NCBI GenBank assembly: GCA_041594335.1
Contig: JBFHML010000041.1
Coordinates: 1 to 21,411 of the forward strand
From: JAGPUQ01 sp041594335
GTDB lineage: Bacteria; Pseudomonadota; Gammaproteobacteria; Pseudomonadales; Porticoccaceae
Direction of reading: 5' to 3'
Length of the DNA stretch: 21,411 nt
This document shows, one piece after another, positions 1-7,583 of this stretch. The notes under the pieces were generated by a model. It saw nothing but the letters and a program-made list of their open reading frames with translations, was not told the origin of the DNA and did no database searches. Made by a program: the position numbers and the translations under genes. Every line of letters begins with the position of its first letter. Position 1 is the first letter of the stretch.

Positions 1-213
1 CTCGGGGTCGGCCGGTGGCGCCGCGCCGCGTGCCTTGTGCTGCCCGCAACCGCCCCCCTCCCCCTGCGGCTTCAGGAATGCCTGCGGATCGGCGGTGAAG
101 CGGTCATGGCAGCGGGTGGAGCAGAAATACCAGGTCGTGCCCGCGTGCTCGGCGGTGGCCGCCGCCCGCGCTTCGTCCACCTGCATGCCGCAGACCGGGT
201 CAGTCCCCATCAT
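1..213 (-). CDS. YHS-domain N-terminus of a probable copper-translocating P-type ATPase (partial)
   Basis: The reading frame enters from the left edge and its first 71 codons are visible. The start is the first of two adjacent ATG codons (211-213); AGAGG lies 6 nt upstream of it. The protein opens with DPVCGMQV, then an aromatic/Cys segment WYFCSTRC and a DPQAFL motif. This is the YHS metal-binding domain (about residues 5-47) with Cys8, Cys37 and Cys41 as likely ligands. A Gly/Cys/His-rich linker with CGQH follows. In copper operons such a domain commonly sits at the N-terminus of a P1B-type Cu(I)-exporting ATPase in the inner membrane, and its position just downstream of copA-copB supports that. 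A stand-alone YHS protein cannot be excluded because the ATPase core lies outside the window. It lies 188 nt downstream of the copB stop. Confidence 0.75.
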   Translation of the reverse strand, partial: MMGTDPVCGMQVDEARAAATAEHAGTTWYFCSTRCHDRFTADPQAFLKPQGEGGGCGQHKARGAAPPADPE

Positions 214-401
214 TGCTTTCCTCTGTCTGGTACTCATGGGAATCTCGCGAAGCGTTTGCACCAACGCCGCCAGCCACTCTCACCCAGCATCATCCAAACC
301 GAACGACGGCAGGGTCGACTCACTGCGATCTACGCCAGCCCCCAAGACTGCGAATCGGCATCCCCTACCTACCACGGTCCGCTCACCGATCGACTGTTCG
401 C

Positions 402-1178
402 TCAGAACCAGAATTTTGCCCCGGCGACTAGTGACCAGCGGAGGGGTTCCTCTCCCTGCCCACGCGCCAAATCCGCGGTTTCGCCAAACTTGCGCTGCCA
501 CGAAAAACCAACGTACGGAGCGAATTCGCGGCGAACTTCATACCGCAGCCGCAGCCCCGCCTCCGCCGAGTTGAGGCCAGAGCCGACTCCAGCACTGGAC
601 ACATGTTGCGCCGCAAGATTCACTTCCGCGCGCGGCTGCAAGATCAGGCGCTGAGTCAGAAAAAGGTCGACTTCGGCCTCCAGGCGTGTCGAGAACTCAC
701 CGTGCTCGCTGACAAAAGCGGCGACATCGACCTCGAACCAATAAGGCGCCAACCCCTGGACTCCCAGGACCATGAAATGCCGCTCCGGATCCGGCTCCAG
801 GTCCACGCGATACCCGAACTGAAGATCGAAATACGGCGAGATGGCGCGACTGTACAGAGCCTGCAGTTCAGCCTCTTCGGGCGCACCGGCACCGGGTTGA
901 TATTCACCTTCGGTCTTCAGCCAGAGCTTGTGGAGATCCCCGCCGTACCACCCCTGAGCATCCCACAGCCACAATCCCTCGCCCTCATTCGACTGGTATT
1001 CGAGGCGATCCATCACTGCCATGCTCAGAGTCTGGCCACCCATATCCTGGCGCGCCTGCTCGCGGGCTACGGTCATAGCTTGCTCCCCGTAATAAGCATC
1101 TGCCAAACCTTGACCATTCGCCGCGCTCATGGTGCACAACAGCGCGACGGCCCCTGCGCTCGGATACCGACCGATCAC
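402..1178 (-). CDS. copB: CopB/PcoB-type copper resistance outer-membrane protein
   Basis: 258 aa. It matches the CopB/PcoB family, a beta-barrel in the outer membrane thought to let copper cross or be sequestered with CopA. A short hydrophobic signal (about residues 8-21, ending near SAANG) is followed by a Met-containing segment and then alternating amphipathic beta strands. Recognisable family stretches are YFDLQFGYRVDL and APYVGFSWQRKFGETA. The protein ends KFWF, and a terminal aromatic residue is typical of outer-membrane barrels. The start is GTG at 1176-1178, overlapping the copA stop by 4 nt (GTGA), so translation is probably coupled. The Met/His-rich N-terminal repeat seen in many CopB proteins is almost absent, making this a short family member. 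Confidence 0.9.
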   Translation of the reverse strand: MIGRYPSAGAVALLCTMSAANGQGLADAYYGEQAMTVAREQARQDMGGQTLSMAVMDRLEYQSNEGEGLWLWDAQGWYGGDLHKLWLKTEGEYQPGAGAPEEAELQALYSRAISPYFDLQFGYRVDLEPDPERHFMVLGVQGLAPYWFEVDVAAFVSEHGEFSTRLEAEVDLFLTQRLILQPRAEVNLAAQHVSSAGVGSGLNSAEAGLRLRYEVRREFAPYVGFSWQRKFGETADLARGQGEEPLRWSLVAGAKFWF

Positions 1179-2959
1179 GATCGCGCCACCCCGTCGCGAG
1201 GCCGTACCGAAACCACCTGAAACATGCCCGCGTGCATGTGGTAGAGCAGATGACAGTGAAAGGCCCAGTCACCCACCGCGTCTGCGGTGATGTCGATGGA
1301 TAACTTCTCACTGGGTTTGACGATCACCGTGTGCTTATCCGGTTGGTGGGCACCGGCACCGTTGACCAACTGGAAAAACATGCCGTGGAGATGAATCGGA
1401 TGCGGCATCATGGTGTCATTCACCAAGGTCAGCCGCAGCCGCTCGCCTTCGTGAAACACAATGGGCTCCACAACCGCAGAAAACTTGTGGCCGTCGAACG
1501 ACCACAGGTAACGTTCCATATTGCCGGTCAAGTGCAATTCGAGTTCGCGCTCCGGGGCGCGGTGGCCGGGATTGGGCCACAGGCGCTTCAAATCACTGTA
1601 GCGAAGCGTTCGATGAGTGACCTGCTCGAGACCGATGCCCGGCTCGTGCAACCGGCTGGCAGGCGCCGCGGCCAGGTTGGCGACACCCGGGCCGCGCCCA
1701 TGATCATGGCGTTGTGTCGCCATGCCGTGGAGTGGTCCGCCACCGTGACGCGCGTGAACTCCCCGGTGATCCATACCCGCGTGCTCCACCGCATCGTGTC
1801 CGGTGACGCCAGGCTCGGTAGAGGCCGCGCTACCGTGGCCCGCCATGCCCATATCCACCATGGTCAGTAACGGCCGCCCGCGTAGCGACGGCACCGGAGC
1901 ACTCATGCCCAGGCGCGGTGCCAGGGTCGCGCGGCCATAACCGCTGCGATCGCTGGCTTCGCACATCAGCGTATGGGCGCACGCTGTCTCAGGCCGCACC
2001 ACCACATCATAGGTTTCGGCGGGTCCGATCTGGAATTCATCGATCTCCACCGGCTGTACCGCTACACCGTCGGCCTGCACCAAGGTGAGGGGCAGCTCCG
2101 GAATCCGGACATTGAAAAACGTCATCGCAGACGCATTGATGACACGCAGACGGACCCGCTCGCCCGGCGCAAACAGTGCCGTCCAGTTGTCCGCCGGACC
2201 ATGGCCGTTGACGAGATAGGTGTAGGTCGCCCCCGTGATGTCGGCGATATCTGTCGGACTCATACGCATGGCGCCCCACATCAAGCGGTCCTCCATGGTG
2301 GCGGCCCAGCCACCGGCACGCAGGTCAGCGAAGAAATCCACAGCGGTTCGCTTCTGAAAATTGAGGCTGTCACTCATTTGCTTGAGCTTGATGAACAGTT
2401 GGTGGGGGTCACCGAAGATCCAGTCCGATAGCACGACAACATATTCGCGGTCATACCGTACCGGATCGGGACCGGCTGGATCGATAATCAAGGGGCCATA
2501 ATGGCCGATCTGTTCCTGCAACCCGGAGTGGCTGTGGTACCAGTAGGTGCCCGACTGCCGCACCGGGAAACGATAGGTAAAGGTCTCACCCGCGGGGATG
2601 CCGGGAAAAGACACACCGGGCACACCATCCATCTGGAAGGGCAGCAGGATGCCGTGCCAGTGGATCGAGGTGGTCTCATCGAGCCGGTTAGTGACCTTCA
2701 GCGTCACGGTGTCGCCCTCGCGCCAGCGCAGCAGCGGCGCCGGCACCGTGCCATTGACGGTCACCGCCCCCCCGACTTTACCCTCAATCGCCACCCGGGT
2801 ACGGGCTACGGTGAGATCGAACGCGGTGCCACTGAGTGCCGGCAGCGCTCCCTCGCCCTGACCGAGCGCGGCACGCGCCCAGCCCGGCAGCAGTCCCTGC
2901 AAACCGAACCCGACACCTAGCGCGCCGGCGCCGCTTAAAAAGGCGCGTCGGGAGGCCAT
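1175..2959 (-). CDS. copA: CopA/PcoA-type periplasmic multicopper oxidase
   Basis: 594 aa from the ATG at 2957-2959, chosen because GAGGGG lies 7 nt upstream and the protein then begins with a Tat signal (MASRRAFLSG, twin Arg at residues 4-5, hydrophobic to about residue 24). The frame is open further upstream but that part has no family similarity. It has three cupredoxin domains. Copper-site motifs are HWHG (H100, H102), WYHSHSG (H142, H144), HPIHLHG (H520, H523, H525) and HCHLLYHMHAGM (H568, C569, H570, H574, M579), so both the type 1 and the trinuclear centre are intact. Residues about 369-420 form a Met/His-rich insert typical of CopA and likely to bind Cu(I). By family it oxidises Cu(I) in the periplasm. 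One base separates it from the upstream DUF2231 gene and it overlaps copB. Confidence 0.95.
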   Translation of the reverse strand: MASRRAFLSGAGALGVGFGLQGLLPGWARAALGQGEGALPALSGTAFDLTVARTRVAIEGKVGGAVTVNGTVPAPLLRWREGDTVTLKVTNRLDETTSIHWHGILLPFQMDGVPGVSFPGIPAGETFTYRFPVRQSGTYWYHSHSGLQEQIGHYGPLIIDPAGPDPVRYDREYVVVLSDWIFGDPHQLFIKLKQMSDSLNFQKRTAVDFFADLRAGGWAATMEDRLMWGAMRMSPTDIADITGATYTYLVNGHGPADNWTALFAPGERVRLRVINASAMTFFNVRIPELPLTLVQADGVAVQPVEIDEFQIGPAETYDVVVRPETACAHTLMCEASDRSGYGRATLAPRLGMSAPVPSLRGRPLLTMVDMGMAGHGSAASTEPGVTGHDAVEHAGMDHRGVHARHGGGPLHGMATQRHDHGRGPGVANLAAAPASRLHEPGIGLEQVTHRTLRYSDLKRLWPNPGHRAPERELELHLTGNMERYLWSFDGHKFSAVVEPIVFHEGERLRLTLVNDTMMPHPIHLHGMFFQLVNGAGAHQPDKHTVIVKPSEKLSIDITADAVGDWAFHCHLLYHMHAGMFQVVSVRPRDGVARS

Positions 2960-2960
2960 T

Positions 2961-3788
2961 TCAATGCCCCTCGGGTCCATGCGCGTGATCCGAGTGGAGC
3001 CGGGGGTAATCGTAATGATCGGCGCCATACAACAGGCGCCCGCCCAGATAACCATTACCGGCAACCAGCAGCGCTAACAAAAATAGCAGCAGCTGATAGC
3101 TACGTCGGCGAGTTTCGCCGCCCGCCAACCACCACAGGAGCGGCGCCAACACGCCGATCAGCGTGCCATTCCAACGGTGCGCTGCCATCACCGGATCATC
3201 CCCGCCGATCGCGAAGCCGCCATAAAACCACCCTGCGATCGTCGCCAACAAAGCGGTCGCCGCACCCCATTGCGCGCAGAAACGGGCGTTTTGTTGCAGG
3301 CGGGGCCGAGCGCGGCGGCTCGCACAGCATGCAAGCTCCGCGAGTGCCGCAAGCAGGAGCAACGCTATGGGGAAATTGGTAAGCGCCGGGTGAAACCGAC
3401 CCAGCCAGGCAAGGAAGACCTCGATCTCGCTGTCTGCCCAGGTGCCATGCGCGCTGTGATCGTGGGCACTGTGATCGTGGGCACTGTGGTCGTGGGTAGT
3501 CACGCCCGCACTGGCCTGGAGATCACCGGGGACCTCGACCGTCAGTGCCGGAGGGTGACTTTCCAGGGGTGCCGCCACGCTTGAGTCTGCCCTACCGCCG
3601 GAATGGGTGAGATTGTGGGAGGGTGACGTGGGGCGAGGCGACTCCGACCCCAGCGCGCCAGAGGGGGATGGCGGCGCCTCGGTGTGCGCGAAAGCGAGAG
3701 AGGACATCCCCACCAGCAGCGATAAACCGACCGCGGTAACGAGCGTCCGCCGAGTGGTCTGGCAATGTCTCAGATTGCAGGGATACAT
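2961..3788 (-). CDS. DUF2231-family membrane protein with periplasmic His repeat, first gene of copper operon
   Basis: 275 aa. The ATG at 3786-3788 is preceded by AAAGGA about 7 nt away; an in-frame ATG further upstream lacks such a site. Residues 1-34 are a signal peptide ending AFA before HTEAPP. A Pro/Ser-rich, probably periplasmic stretch follows, containing three HDHSA units (about residues 98-112), a likely metal-binding segment. The rest has four hydrophobic helices: one in the family signature FHPALTNFPIALLLL, one ending GWFYGG, one around GVLAPLLWWLAG, and one in LLLFLLALLVAGNGYLGG. The tail is His/Asp-rich and ends HAHGPEGH. It lies 1 nt upstream of copA, so it is almost certainly co-transcribed. 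A role in periplasmic copper capture is inferred from the His clusters and context; the biochemical role of DUF2231 is not established. Confidence 0.85.
   Translation of the reverse strand: MYPCNLRHCQTTRRTLVTAVGLSLLVGMSSLAFAHTEAPPSPSGALGSESPRPTSPSHNLTHSGGRADSSVAAPLESHPPALTVEVPGDLQASAGVTTHDHSAHDHSAHDHSAHGTWADSEIEVFLAWLGRFHPALTNFPIALLLLAALAELACCASRRARPRLQQNARFCAQWGAATALLATIAGWFYGGFAIGGDDPVMAAHRWNGTLIGVLAPLLWWLAGGETRRRSYQLLLFLLALLVAGNGYLGGRLLYGADHYDYPRLHSDHAHGPEGH
3453..3497 (-). repeat. 3 x 15-bp in-frame tandem repeat encoding HDHSA units
   Basis: Three consecutive 15-bp units (3453-3467, 3468-3482, 3483-3497) are nearly identical; the third carries two single-base differences and the first differs at its opening bases. 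Each encodes His-Asp-His-Ser/Thr-Ala/Thr within the periplasmic part of the DUF2231 protein. Because the unit is a multiple of three, copy number can change by slippage without breaking the frame. Confidence 0.9.
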
Positions 3789-4503
3789 CGGTTGTCCTTT
3801 CCATATCAGCAATAAAGGTCAAAAGAGCCCCGGTACGTGCCGAAAGACACGCCGCCTAGGAAAGAGCGCGTCAATCCAGCCGCAACACCCGCAGCTGCAG
3901 GGTGACCAAGCGCGCGGGAGACACGAGATCCCGCAAACCGCTCAGGCGGGCGGGCTTCCCGGCGCCGCGCGGATACAGGCCTAGCCAAGCGGTCATAGCA
4001 AACAGCAAAAATCCGGGGGAGCTTTTTTCGGTCTTGGATACGGGGTGGTCGAGCACCAGCTGCTAGCCCGAAGACAGCCCGCCCAGACCACACGGCTACC
4101 GATGAGGACAGCAAGCACCAGGGTAAGCAGCTGCTGGAGCGCGTTCTTATGCACATCCCCTACGGGGTCAGGGCCACCGGCGAATGCTCACCTTAAACCG
4201 CGTGACGGGAAGGCGCAATGAGCGTCGGCGGAGCGCGAAGCATCGCACTTCTGCGGCCGCCGATAAGGACAAATACGGGCCTGATTACCGCACGCAAGGG
4301 AATCCTCCCGCCGGGAAACCTTTCATTAACCCGGGTTTCAGGCACACTTATCGGCGAAATCGGCGGGATACGCCAACCGTCACCTGCGTGGCACAGGCCC
4401 ACCGCAGGAGCGCGTCAACCCTGTCGCAGCCCTGGCCGCGAGCGGGGATCGAACGCTTGGCGCGGGTCGAGCAGTCGCTAGGGTGCGATGAGCGAACTCG
4501 CCT
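3789..4503. other. Long intergenic region without a confident gene
   Basis: About 715 bases separate the copper operon (left) from the anbu-terminated operon (right). Reading frames on both strands are rich in Arg, Pro and Ala and show no recognisable domain, apart from the possible remnant at 3871-4154. The right part (about 4200-4500) shows nothing I recognise: no tRNA, no clear promoter and no intrinsic terminator with a T-run. The copper operon promoter must lie in or above this region on the minus strand. A CCCC-TAC-GGGG mini-palindrome near 4157-4167 is the only symmetric element seen there. Confidence 0.6.
3871..4154 (-). pseudogene. Possible frameshifted remnant of a small membrane protein
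   Basis: Not recognised. On the minus strand a GTG at 4152-4154 opens a frame whose product starts VHKNALQQLLTLVLAVLIG, which looks like a signal or membrane segment. That frame stops soon after an A6 run near 4022-4027. In another frame the region 3871-4056 encodes VSKTEKSSPGFLLFAMTAWL and continues to a stop at 3871. Joined by one frameshift the two halves would give a roughly 95-residue protein with two hydrophobic segments, just upstream of the copper operon. It could be a decayed gene, a sequencing error in the A6 or C5 runs, or chance. No start with a well-spaced ribosome binding site was seen. Confidence 0.25.
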
Positions 4504-5235
4504 TCAGGGCCAGGGAAATTGGGGTAACTGGGCAAAGGCCTCACAGACCCGACGGTTCCAAACTGCGCTCAACTCGGACAGGAACGCATCATCACCGCCA
4601 AATCGGAATCGGCGTGGCGCCTGTAGGCTGTCGCGGGGATAGATGGCCACCTCATAGGGTGGTCCCACCGAAATATTGGAGCGCGCCGCGGCATCGAGAC
4701 TGACCAGTGAGAGCTGGGCAGCCGCTTCGAGCGTCATATCCAGGCGCGTCACCCTGTCCAGCATGGGCTTTCCATATTTGATTTCGCCGATCTGCAGATA
4801 GGGCGTTTCCGCTGACGCCGCCAGGAAATTCCCCTGTGGATAGATGATATAGAGCCCCGGGGAATCTCCGGCAATCTGACCACCGAGGATAAGAGTCACC
4901 TCCGGAGACTGCCCGGCGGCACGCAAGGCCACGCCGTGCTGCTGCTGAATCTGCAAATTGACAGCACCGACATATTCCGCTGCTTCGAACAGATAACGTG
5001 CTTCGGCGAGATTGCCATCCGGCCCCGGCGAGATCAGATCGCGCTCGAGATAACGCAGGACTTGCTGGCTCAGTGCCAGGTTGCCGGCACTGAGCAGGAC
5101 CAACTGACGATCAGCCGTCGGTTGGAATACATGCATCTTGCTGTAGACGGACGCATAGTCGACCCCGGCGCTGGTGCGGCTATCGGATGCCAACACCAGC
5201 CCCGCCTCCACGGAAATGCCCAAACAATACGTCAT
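4504..5235 (-). CDS. anbu: Anbu, proteasome-like (HslV-related) peptidase
   Basis: 243 aa from the ATG at 5233-5235, picked because the protein then begins MTYCLGI, placing Thr2 as the N-terminal nucleophile after Met removal as in the Anbu family. Landmarks of the Ntn-hydrolase fold are ASDSRTSAGVDY (D18, S19, R20) and the Lys at residue 33 in YSKMHVF. Later family stretches include LILGGQIAGDSPGLYIIYPQ and SLDAAARSNISVGPPYEVA. Length is normal for the family (about 240-250). Anbu assembles into helical or ring-like complexes in the cytoplasm and its substrate is not established. Upstream sequence has only a weak AGAGA. It lies 22 nt downstream of the MaoC-like gene, so it is probably the last gene of that operon. 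Its usual partners (alpha-E protein, ATP-grasp, transglutaminase) are absent here. Confidence 0.9.
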   Translation of the reverse strand: MTYCLGISVEAGLVLASDSRTSAGVDYASVYSKMHVFQPTADRQLVLLSAGNLALSQQVLRYLERDLISPGPDGNLAEARYLFEAAEYVGAVNLQIQQQHGVALRAAGQSPEVTLILGGQIAGDSPGLYIIYPQGNFLAASAETPYLQIGEIKYGKPMLDRVTRLDMTLEAAAQLSLVSLDAAARSNISVGPPYEVAIYPRDSLQAPRRFRFGGDDAFLSELSAVWNRRVCEAFAQLPQFPWP

Positions 5236-5257
5236 TGGGCCGTCTCTGCGCAGAAAG

Positions 5258-5668
5258 TCAGGGGAAGCGTACCACCGCGTGGCCCGGGATAGTGGTCTCC
5301 CCTCGGGCATTCTGCAAGAAGAGCTTGAGTCGAACTTCCCGGCGGGCCTCATCCTTGGACTCGACCACGCCTCCGGCAGTCATGGTTTCGCCAAGAAAAG
5401 CCGCTTGGCGATTGGCATAACCGAAAGACACCAAAGTGCCATCATCACCGAGCCAATCGGTCACCACTTGAGCCACCCAATCTCCCTGCAAGGGCCCGTC
5501 CAAAACGATACCCGGGTAACCTTCCTCCTCGGTGGCATAGGCGTGATCGAAATGGATACGGTGCGGGTTCCAGATCGCCGCGTTGTACATGAACAATTGC
5601 ACGATGCCGGCGGTATGATCGCGATTGGGCAGGGCATCTCCGGGGCGAATATCGTCAAACTTGGGCAT
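5258..5668 (-). CDS. MaoC-like hot-dog hydratase, C-terminal-type subunit
   Basis: 136 aa, one complete hot-dog domain. The stretch AIWNPHRIHFDHAYATEEEGYPGIVLDGPLQGDW corresponds to the N-x-HRIH-x-D active-site motif of the mesaconyl/itaconyl-CoA hydratase branch of the MaoC family, which hydrates or dehydrates acyl-CoA thioesters (quoted here only for its position, about residues 31-64; key residues are the HRIH histidines and the following Asp). The start ATG (5666-5668) has GAGG 5 nt upstream, 2 nt after the stop of the preceding FAS1-type gene. In single-chain relatives the two hot-dog halves are fused; here they are separate, tightly coupled genes that probably form a heterodimer. The acyl-CoA substrate cannot be predicted. 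Confidence 0.85.
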   Translation of the reverse strand: MPKFDDIRPGDALPNRDHTAGIVQLFMYNAAIWNPHRIHFDHAYATEEEGYPGIVLDGPLQGDWVAQVVTDWLGDDGTLVSFGYANRQAAFLGETMTAGGVVESKDEARREVRLKLFLQNARGETTIPGHAVVRFP

Positions 5669-5670
5669 GA

Positions 5671-6126
5671 CTACCTCGCAATCAGGGAAGTGATTTCGTT
5701 CAAGACCGGCACCCCGTCTTCCGTCTCTATCACCGTCTCCGTCACCACGAAAATCAGCGGGCCGCTCTTGCCCTGCTTCTCATAGATGTCCTTGAGTCGC
5801 CTCGTGATCACCAAACGGTCTCCTGGACGAATCGGGCGATGATAGGTCGTGTCGGAGTTCCCCGCCATCACCCGCTTCAACGGCAGCGGCGGGATCAACT
5901 TGTCTTCGGCGATACCATCCTTGCGCAGTTGTTCCGGCGGCAGGATTTCCATCGAGTAGCCGAAGTGGAACAGGGGCGGCGCCTCATCACCGTCAAGGTA
6001 CTTGCGAGCCCGCTGACCGGTGGAAACAGCGTATTTCTGGATATCGCGGCGGGTGACCTCAACCCGGATTTCGGGACTGGCCGTCCCGATCCGCGCCTTG
6101 ATTTCTGGGGTCAGTAATTCAGTCAT
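5671..6126 (-). CDS. FAS1-like/MaoC N-terminal-type dehydratase subunit
   Basis: 151 aa from the ATG at 6124-6126 (GGGAG 5 nt upstream). It matches the FAS1-like dehydratase domain (MaoC N-terminal half): an early RDIQKYAVSTG segment, LKRVMAGNSDTTYHRPIRPGDRL in the middle (about residues 83-105), and RRLKDIYEKQGKSGPLIFVV, the usual central strand region. This half is normally the structural partner that lacks the hydratase His/Asp pair, which agrees with the downstream gene carrying HRIH. The two open frames are 2 nt apart and surely co-translated. The likely role is one subunit of an acyl-CoA hydratase in catabolism. Confidence 0.85.
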   Translation of the reverse strand: MTELLTPEIKARIGTASPEIRVEVTRRDIQKYAVSTGQRARKYLDGDEAPPLFHFGYSMEILPPEQLRKDGIAEDKLIPPLPLKRVMAGNSDTTYHRPIRPGDRLVITRRLKDIYEKQGKSGPLIFVVTETVIETEDGVPVLNEITSLIAR

Positions 6127-6228
6127 GGAAACTCCCGATGACTTGCGATGCACTCGAGTGGACCGACCGCGAGATCGGCCCGGATTGATCGATCAACAGC
6201 GCGGGCCGGCGCACACCGGCCAAACGGC

Positions 6229-6516
6229 TCAGACCACGGCGGGTAAAACCTGGATACCGGGAGCGGCTGCCAGGAATTCGCCAAGTTTACCGCCCAAGGT
6301 CTTGAAGTGAGGGGTTTCCCGATGCTTGGCAAGATCGTCCTGACTTTGATACTGCTCAAGCATCACATAGGTCGTTGGATCATCCGTCTTGTGCAGTTGA
6401 TACAGACTGCAAGCCGGTTCATTGGCTCGTACCGCAGCGGACAGCTCTTTCATCAAGGCTTCAAAACCCTCCTGCTTCCCATCCTGCACCTTGAGGGTAG
6501 CGATTACGCCGATCAT
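6229..6516 (-). CDS. Antibiotic biosynthesis monooxygenase (ABM)/YgiN-fold protein
   Basis: 95 aa from the ATG at 6514-6516, which has a strong GGAGGAG 6 nt upstream; the frame is open further up but that part has no family features. It shows the ABM ferredoxin-like fold: MIGVIATLKVQDGKQEGFEALM, then NEPACSLYQLHKTDDPTTYVMLEQY and HRETPHFKTLGGKLGEFL, with the conserved H-x-x-T/S-P-H-F motif. Members act as cofactor-free quinol or aromatic monooxygenases, or bind heme or intermediates. In this operon, beside LLM oxygenases and MaoC hydratases, it may process a quinol-like intermediate; this is inference. Confidence 0.85.
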   Translation of the reverse strand: MIGVIATLKVQDGKQEGFEALMKELSAAVRANEPACSLYQLHKTDDPTTYVMLEQYQSQDDLAKHRETPHFKTLGGKLGEFLAAAPGIQVLPAVV

Positions 6517-6598
6517 GGGGGACTCCTCCAAATGGTTCGTGATTTTCGGAAATAGTAAAGGAATTGTCCTAATTCGGCAGCCCCTACGCCCGCTGGGG

Positions 6599-7534
6599 TC
6601 AACCCAACAGCGGCACGACCTCCCGGGCAAACCACTCGATTTGTTCGTGACGCTCGGCTGCCGGACTGACCGCGTCCAGGATCAAATGGCGCACCCCAGC
6701 GGCTCGAAACGCGGCGATGCTGGCTGCAATGTCATCGGGCGTCCCGAGCGCACAGTATTTTTTGGCCGGCCCGCGAAAATCACTTGCATAGCGCTCGGAC
6801 AAATGCGCTGTCGCCACGTCCCAGGCCGCCTCGAAACTGCGATCGATCCGAAAAAACAGCAAATGGGCTGTATCGAAGCGATCCGGCGCGCGCCCGGCGG
6901 CTTCGGCCGCAGCGGCAATGGTTCCCAAAGACTCGCGATACATTTCCGGCGTGACGACATAGGAAACCCAGCCATCCGCGAGCCGCCCGGCCCGTTCCAG
7001 GGCTGCACGCGAGCGACCACCACACCAGATCGGCGGCCCGCCTACCTGCGCCGGTCGCGGCTGCATCCGCACCTGTTCAAAGGGGAAAATAGGGCCATCG
7101 TGACGGACCTCATCGCCACTCCACAGCGCGCGCAGTACTGCAATCGACTCGGTCAGTCGCGCGCCCCGTTCCCGGACGGGAATGCCACACGCCGCGTACT
7201 CATTGGGAAACTCGCCACCAACCCCCACCCCAAACAGCAGGCGACCACCGCTCAGCCGATCCAGCGTCGCTACTTGCTTAGCGACCGGAACGGGATGTCT
7301 CAGGGGTAGCAAATAGACCGAGGTCCCCAACTGCAGTCGTTCACTCAACACCGCCGCCTGTGCCAGCTGCAGCAAAGGGTCCAGGATCGGCACCGTAAAG
7401 GCAATGTGATCGCCGACCCAGAGAGAGTCCAGCTCCAATCGATCCGCAAGCGCCACGACATCCCGCACTTCGCTTGCATCGCCCATGGCAGTCATCCAGC
7501 CGTACCGCATACGGTCCGCCAATGGCAGAGACAT
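6599..7534 (-). CDS. LLM-class flavin/F420-dependent oxidoreductase
   Basis: 311 aa from the ATG at 7532-7534 (AGGAGG 5 nt upstream, the best ribosome site in the operon). It has a luciferase-like TIM barrel with the signatures LDSLWVGDHIAF, LQLGTSVYLLPLRHPV, ATLDRLSGGRLLFGVGVGG and RHDGPIFPFEQVRMQP. The GGRLLFGVGVG stretch contacts the cofactor phosphate in this family. It looks most like the F420-type branch named from mycobacteria; whether it uses F420 or FMN cannot be told from sequence, and no F420 biosynthesis gene is in the window. It lies 49 nt after dedA and 82 nt before the ABM gene on the same strand. Probable role: oxygenation or oxidoreduction of an organic substrate in the same pathway as the larger LLM enzyme. 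Confidence 0.9.
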   Translation of the reverse strand: MSLPLADRMRYGWMTAMGDASEVRDVVALADRLELDSLWVGDHIAFTVPILDPLLQLAQAAVLSERLQLGTSVYLLPLRHPVPVAKQVATLDRLSGGRLLFGVGVGGEFPNEYAACGIPVRERGARLTESIAVLRALWSGDEVRHDGPIFPFEQVRMQPRPAQVGGPPIWCGGRSRAALERAGRLADGWVSYVVTPEMYRESLGTIAAAAEAAGRAPDRFDTAHLLFFRIDRSFEAAWDVATAHLSERYASDFRGPAKKYCALGTPDDIAASIAAFRAAGVRHLILDAVSPAAERHEQIEWFAREVVPLLG

Positions 7535-7583
7535 AAGCACCTCCTCTTTTACTGCATTGTGTCCATTGCAGTTCCGCGCAACG

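Noticed and set aside
37..654. Plus-strand open frames opposite the YHS domain and copB
   Set aside because: They are antisense shadows of recognised minus-strand genes in GC-rich DNA, with low-complexity products.
3453..3497. CRISPR-like or satellite repeat
   Set aside because: The units are adjacent without spacers, in frame, and encode a His repeat within a gene.
4150..4200. Possible CueR/MerR-type copper promoter on the minus strand
   Set aside because: The CCCC-TAC-GGGG symmetry is short and no long-spacer -35/-10 pair around it could be defined.
4441..4456. T-arm-like sequence GGGGATCGAACG suggesting a minus-strand tRNA
   Set aside because: The stem does not pair over five bases and no anticodon, D or acceptor arms could be drawn around it.
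4184..4642. Long open plus-strand frame of 152 codons
   Set aside because: The product is Arg/Pro-rich without domain features and overlaps the C-terminal part of anbu on the other strand.
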